Assembly: GCA_002749535.1 (NCBI GenBank)
Contig: MZZL01000394.1
Location: 522,979 to 536,588 of the forward strand
Length of the DNA stretch: 13,610 bases
Direction of reading: 5' to 3'
Source of the DNA: Apophysomyces variabilis
Taxonomy: Eukaryota; Mucoromycota; Mucoromycetes; Mucorales; Mucoraceae
Shown here: piece by piece, positions 8,706-13,610 of the stretch
Position numbering within the stretch: position 1 is the first letter of the stretch
How the letters are laid out: every line of letters begins with the position of its first letter
Notes under the pieces: generated by a model
The model's input: only the letters and a program-made list of their open reading frames with translations
Databases searched by the model: none
Told to the model about the DNA's origin: nothing
Program-made: the position numbers and the translations under genes

Positions 8706-11700
8706 ATGACCCTTCTAACTATTATTACCTGCCATATCTGCCATGTTACCTTTACTGGACTCAAGCGTTATAACCGCCATAGAAGAGCTTGCTTTATATA
8801 GCATAAAAAGTGAGACATTCATTTGTTGGAGCTTAACGAAGAGGCTATGGTATAACGATTGTTAAAATAGTGATCAGAATAGTCATTAATATATTATGGT
8901 TAGGAAACTGAGGAACATACCAAAGATGTTGAAGTCTCTGCTGTTGAGAATAATCAAGAGATCAATATCCTGGACTTGATCGACTTGCCAGACAGCGTTA
9001 ATGAAGAACCAGAAGAGTATGACCTACTTGATACGCTTTTTGACTTTCCATCAGACAGTGATGAAGTAGTTGGAAAAGCTATGGAAAGCCAGAACTGTAA
9101 GCAATGAAAGCATGTTCTGCACTTACTGATATGCAAAATAATCGACTCTGATCCTATGGATCTTTGTTCTGATGAAACGAACGATAGTGCCCATACATTT
9201 GAGTACAAGAAACATACTTCTTGGACATACATGGAATGCATGAGCGTCAAACTTTACATGGCCGCAGTCAGCTTCAACATCTCTCATAAGGCTTATAACA
9301 ACATGGTGAAGATCTTCAACAAATTCCTTGAAATTGTGCAAAACGGTTAGTGTCATTTCATTGTGCATTTCACGTTTCTTACCAACATGTAGATTGGAAT
9401 CAGCGACACTGCCCTCTGCTCAGTTACCACTTGTCTAACAAGTTGGTAAAAGAGGAATATGATGTACAGCCAGAAGTATATGACATATGTCGTAATGGTT
9501 GTATCTTGTACATGAAAGACAAACCTAAGACTGTCTGCAACAAATGCAAAGAAAGCTGATACAAGGAATCTAACAAGCGCCAGGCAAATGGCGAACCCAT
9601 TTTGCAGCCAGCATAGACAATGAAGATCCTTCCAATTGCTGGACAGCTGGCTCGCATGCTTGGTGATGAGGAGACGCACAAGCTCCTGTCCTACCGCCAT
9701 AATTTCCAGAACGAGGAAGGGATGTACAGGGACATCTTTGACAGGACAGTATACCAATTGCTATGCCACGATAAGGACCTGTTCAGAGGAATGCACAACA
9801 TCACCCTGACGTTGTACGTCAATGGCTTCCAACCATTTAACATGAGCAAAGCTTCTTTGACAATGTTGCATCTTGTTGTTCTCAACTTTGATTCCTCTAT
9901 TTGGTAAGTATCAGATTTGAATTAAGTAATTACACTAACTTTAAGATTCTTACCATGCACAGATATAAGAATCACAATATGCTCCAAATTGGTATCACTC
10001 CTGGTCCAAGAAACCCAAAAGACCTGTGGACGTTCCTTGAGCCTACACTTCATGAGCTGCGTCAATTGGAAAATGATGGTATGGTTGTCAAGTTGCTAGA
10101 TGGTATGCGATTCAGGGCAAGAGTTCACCTGCTACTAGCCATTGGTGACATTCCTGCTGCCGCCAGTCTTTGCAATCATGCCACCTTTTCACATACGTAT
10201 GGCTGTTGACAATGTTTGATTGAGGGAAAAAAGATGACTGGCATGTACTTCATTCTGAACCAACAGCAAACTTTTACCATGCAATCAGTGGAGCAGTACA
10301 AACAAGGTGATGAGGTACATTGCATTTACTTTACAGATCAGGCATAAGATGCTGACAAGCTGTCATATCACCTTTGCAATATCAACAGAATAGAGGTATC
10401 AGGGCGCCAGTTCCATTTGCACACCTACGATCGTTCACAGGATCTTTGTTCTTTAGGCTCGATGAGATACATCTGCTCAGGCATGGATTGGCAAGACTTC
10501 TGTGGAACTTGTTGCTCAACAATAAACAAAAGTTTGGTGACAACACGATCACAGAACAATATCCTTTCAAGCTAAAGACAGGTATCACTTTGCATATGAT
10601 TGGAGATGCAGTACAGAGCTCTCATCAGTATATGCCTACTGCATTTCAGGGTAAATGGAACAATACAGCAACTGATTCAGGCCATTACCGGGCAGTCGAC
10701 TGGCTAAACTTCCTTTTGTACATTGTTCCCACCATCATAGTCAACAGCTTGGAGCAAGATGAGACCCGTTTTGCAGTTCTGAAATTGATCTTTGCTTGTC
10801 AAATAAAGTTTGCAGTGGGAAATCAGTGCAGCAGATCTGAGCACTATTGAATGGTATGTTATTATATAGAAATATATACTATATCTAATACCTTCTTTTT
10901 GTCGTTTAGAAACATTTGTGAATGGCAGTCTTTCCTGTTGGTGCACTACAACAATGGCAAAGGAACACTTAAACCACTGGTATTTACCATCACGCAACAT
11001 TACCTTTCACACATTGCCAGTACATTGCACAATCTTGGCCCTCTACGTTCCTTTTCCACATGCTGTATAGAACGTATCAACGGTCTGTACAAAAAGATGA
11101 TCCAATCAATGGCCGCCCCAGGACAAAACGCAAGCAATCTTATTGAGAAGCTGGCAGCTTTCTGTTTTGTAGAACGTGTGCATCCACAATTGCAACAGTC
11201 AGTACCATATGATGAGTTATCCTATCTGTCCCCAACATCAGAATCCACTGAACCACAGATATGGAGACCTTACCATAAAGAAATCGACCTGCATTCATTT
11301 CTTGGAATAGAGGACATCACAGGAAATATGCTGCAAAATGCATTAGCCAGTTTCTGGATGAGTTACTACAAGTTTGAAGCAAGTATGCCAGTAGATGATA
11401 TTATTCTGCAACTACATCCACACTTCCTGTTGGCCGGTCGCGTATGGAAAGATAGCTGCATTTATGCTAGTAAACTCCATGACCGCCAACATGGATTGAA
11501 CAGATGTAACTCGCTTGCTATATATGAGTTCACCAAGATGAGGTAAGATGCCTGGTCATTTTATCATACAATGCCTTACACGTTTTCAATCTTCATTTAG
11601 TCAGTCTGGATGAGAACATCGTGAAGTGTTTGTTGGTGAAACACAATTTTTTATTTACCATCAACATGATACTGACAAGCAGATTCTGGCTGTTGTGCGT

Positions 11701-11916
11701 TTCTACTGAAATTTTTAGTAGGAACATGATCAGTTTCCAGTCCTCATCAAGAACCCGTCTGATTCCAGGATGCTGAAAGTTGTTGACGTTGGGGGGTTAA
11801 ACGAAGCTGCTGGATTGATTCTAAAGGTGAATTCTACTACACAGTTTCATATTGTTTGGCCGTATAGAAAAACCAACAGAAGGTTCAAGTTTGGCAACCC
11901 CAGCTCCCTTGGGTAG
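8706..11916 (+). pseudogene. Tnp2-type (CACTA/Plavaka-like) DNA transposase, six exons, inactivated
   Basis: Exons are 8706-8849, 8904-9345, 9393-9903, 9963-10853, 10910-11542 and 11601-11916, with GT-AG introns of 47-59 nt, totalling 979 codons including the final TAG. The start is chosen because it opens an N-terminal C2H2-like finger (CHICHVTFTGLKRYNRHRRAC) in phase with exon 2. An acidic region follows (EEPEEYDLLDTLFD), then a zinc ribbon (YDICRNGC...CNKC). The transposase core shows LPIAGQLARML, a segment YVNGFQPFN where the family normally has an Asp before Gly, the motif GITPGPRNPKDLWTFLEP, GDIPAA and a Cys-x2-Cys, then LDEIHLLRHGLARLLW, and a C-terminal region with CCIERINGLYK. In-frame stops occur at 8799, 8811, 9105, 9557, 9614, 10207, 10345, 11611, 11707, 11716 and 11719, plus two TGA codons split by introns 3 and 4. 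Two frameshifts, near 10385 and 10810, cancel in length. Clearly a dead copy; family assignment is by motif recognition. Confidence 0.8.
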
Positions 11917-12340
11917 TCACAACCTTTTTTTTTCCCCACTGCCAACTTCTTTCTGGTATTGCTTACATAGTCTTTTCTTTCCTCTTTTTTCTTTTCTTCC
12001 AAGGGGACTAGTCAGTATCAACTGAATAAGAGGAAATCAGAACCTTTTTCCTATATTTATCAATAAACAAATGAATGTAAGCCACAGTGGCGCCTGAACT
12101 GTCTATTATAATTCTTCATCGCACATGATGATTCAGTAAGATTCCATATAATGAAGTTCTATAAATGATCTAAGAATAATTTTTAAACTTGGTTGTTTAT
12201 AATTTCAGATTTTTCACGGATTTTCCAAACGATACTCTTTCCGATCCACTAGATCTACTGAATTCATAGATAAAATTGGATCTGATGATTTCGAGAACAA
12301 GACTATCATAACACCGCCAGGTCTATCGCGGGCCATGCCC
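11917..12340. other. 3' flank of the transposase; no gene seen
   Basis: A T/C-rich tract at about 11925-12000 is followed by AATAAA at 12062-12067, about 145 nt past the terminal TAG, a plausible polyadenylation signal. The rest is unremarkable. Near the right end, CCAGGTCTAT occurs at 12317-12326 and again at 12339-12348, spaced 22 bp, at the border with the AT-rich segment. Confidence 0.55.
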
Positions 12341-12344
12341 AGGT

Positions 12345-13610
12345 CTATGTGTATTCAAAAATATATTCTTTATACGTATTATATACATGCATAATATATT
12401 CACTTATATTGACACCTATTTTATATAAATCTCTTTTAAACGTATAAAAATCAGTATAATTTTCTTTTATATTATTTTCGTATATAAATTCATATCTAAT
12501 GGTTTTATAATGTGTATCAAATCTAACACGATTAAACAAATATTTGTTTCCATTAGTTTTATCAATCCAATTTCTTTTTATTTTCAATTTATGTAATATA
12601 AATTTATTTATTTTTTCAAAACCATTTTTCCATTCATTGTTTACAATAATAGGGTTTATAGTATTGTTTTCCCAAGGTTTAACAGTTTCTTCTTTTTTTA
12701 AATTCCAATTATGGTTAAAATTCAAAACAGTTGAATCAAAAGGTGGATAATAATAATCATCATGAGACATTTCTGGTGTCCATAATTTAGTTGCTTTAAA
12801 CGTTTTATTTTTCTAGTTATCACATTCAGTATATATTATTTTACATCTAGCAAGAATGGTATTAACAATCATGTCATTCTTTTTATAAATTTCCCATGGA
12901 AAATGGTTTGATATGAAAAAGACTGGCAAATGATTATTTTTTTCAATACTACCAAATTTACAATTCATTTGCATTGTTTCACCCTGAGTTATTTCATTTA
13001 TGAAATCATAGGTTAAATGACCCTTATTGAATTCATCAATATATATTGCTGAATATTTATTATCCTTATAATTTTTATGATCATTATTTTTCGGTATTTG
13101 ATAAAAGTTATAACCTTCATTTTTCAATTTATGAATGAAAGAAGTTTTATCTGAATCTGGTTTACCACATATTCAATATTGAGGTTCTTTAAATTTGTAA
13201 GTGAAATTATATTCCAAATTATGTATATTAAATTTTTCTAATTTTTTAGGAGGTTCATTTTCATCAGATAATTGCCAATATCTTTAAAAGTTCTTTTCTA
13301 AGTTTGTTAATCTATGAATTAAGATAGGACATTTTTTAATTAAGTTTTGAAGGGTAATTTCTTTATTCATTAATTGTCTATATAATTTAGTTATATATTC
13401 CTTTTTTTTATTATTTTTCGTATTTTTTGTATTTTCCGTATTTTCCGTATTTATATTTTTTCTAATTGATTCTTCAGCTAGATATTTTGTGTAATTATTA
13501 ATGTCAGACAAATCAATAGACTTGTTTGCAGTAGATGAATTAGCGCCATTTTTAGTTTTAATAAAATCAATCAGAACTATATTTCTATACCATAAGTTTT
13601 CTATATTCGT
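12345..13610 (-). pseudogene. CRESS-type Rep / superfamily-3 helicase relic, N-terminus beyond right edge
   Basis: One reading frame spans 13610 to 12348 (421 codons) and is open at the right edge, with the last stop at 12347-12345. It is interrupted by TAA at 13286-13284, TGA at 13175-13173 and TAG at 12815-12813, without a frameshift. Helicase signatures are a Walker A-like loop at about 13166-13140 (GKPDSDKTS, where the usual Gly before Lys-Thr is Asp), a Walker B strand (IYIDEF, about 13048) and motif C (FFISNHFP, about 12967), followed by an Arg/Cys-Lys segment. This order is that of Rep proteins of rolling-circle CRESS DNA replicons. The HUH nickase domain would lie N-terminal, beyond the window. 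A low-complexity Asn/Thr/Lys linker (about 13455-13395) reflects TTTTCCGTA repeats. The region is far more AT-rich than its neighbours, suggesting foreign origin: a virus-like, mitochondrial-plasmid or bacterial-plasmid replicon captured in the genome. About 150 residues follow the helicase with no recognised domain. Confidence 0.7.

Larger units (their letters stand above)
5724..12100 (+). mobile_element. Possible two-gene DNA transposon (repeat array, accessory gene, Tnp2 transposase)
   Basis: A tandem motif array, a divergently transcribed small gene and a Tnp2-type transposase lie between the truncated 5' end of the retroelement and the AT-rich Rep relic. CACTA-superfamily elements typically carry subterminal motif arrays and two genes. 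No terminal inverted repeats or target-site duplication were identified. Both limits are estimates and the unity of the element is inference. Confidence 0.35.

Noticed and set aside
9353..9885. Minus-strand open frames opposite the transposase exons
   Set aside because: They are shadows of the plus-strand transposase, whose zinc ribbon and core motifs are clear.
6060..12340. Terminal inverted repeats of the DNA transposon
   Set aside because: I compared candidate ends by eye (around 5724, 6083, 12001 and 12090) and found no convincing inverted match.

Overview
The window looks like a repeat-rich stretch of a eukaryotic, probably fungal, genome. Three features point that way: short GT-AG introns of about 42-106 nt, a chromodomain-bearing Ty3/gypsy element, and a Tnp2-type DNA transposase with an N-terminal C2H2 finger. 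An early-diverging fungus (Mucoromycota or Glomeromycota) is my best guess, but this is inference. No intact cellular housekeeping gene is visible. Almost everything is mobile or captured DNA, and most of it is dead.

Layout, left to right. (1) 1-282, minus strand: the 5' end of a BED zinc-finger gene (hAT-like transposase or domesticated derivative), spliced and running off the left edge. (2) 283-640: A-rich low-complexity DNA. (3) 640-985: a GGGCC-rich island with a palindrome and 15-bp tandem repeats, followed by the likely inner edge of a 3' LTR. (4) 1101-5720, minus strand: a full-length Ty3/gypsy chromovirus gag-pol in a single reading frame (Gag, zinc knuckle, protease, RT, RNase H, integrase, chromodomain). 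It has 11 in-frame stops and no frameshift that I could find. A 15-bp polypurine tract occurs twice on its coding strand, once at the LTR edge and once inside pol, like a 3' PPT and a central PPT. No 5' LTR is visible. (5) 5743-6060: about five degenerate 44-bp tandem repeats rich in AGTAGT/ACTACT. (6) 6930-7767, minus strand: a two-exon gene of unknown function with four in-frame stops. (7) 7768-8705: a shared intergenic region containing a one-base assembly gap flanked by a 47-bp duplication. (8) 8706-11916, plus strand: a six-exon Tnp2-type transposase pseudogene. (9) 11917-12340: 3' flank with a polyadenylation signal. (10) 12345-13610, minus strand: a very AT-rich relic of a CRESS-type Rep/superfamily-3 helicase, open to the right edge and interrupted by three stops.

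Items 5-9 may form one DNA transposon with a divergently transcribed accessory gene and transposase, inserted next to the retroelement's gag start. Terminal inverted repeats were not found, so this is inference.

The main observation is shared by four independent coding units. About 31 in-frame stops interrupt otherwise collinear reading frames. Where a conserved motif identifies the lost residue, each stop is one first-position C-to-T change away from it (CGA to TGA, CAA/CAG to TAA/TAG). This suggests a directional cytosine-deamination or RIP-like process rather than random decay.
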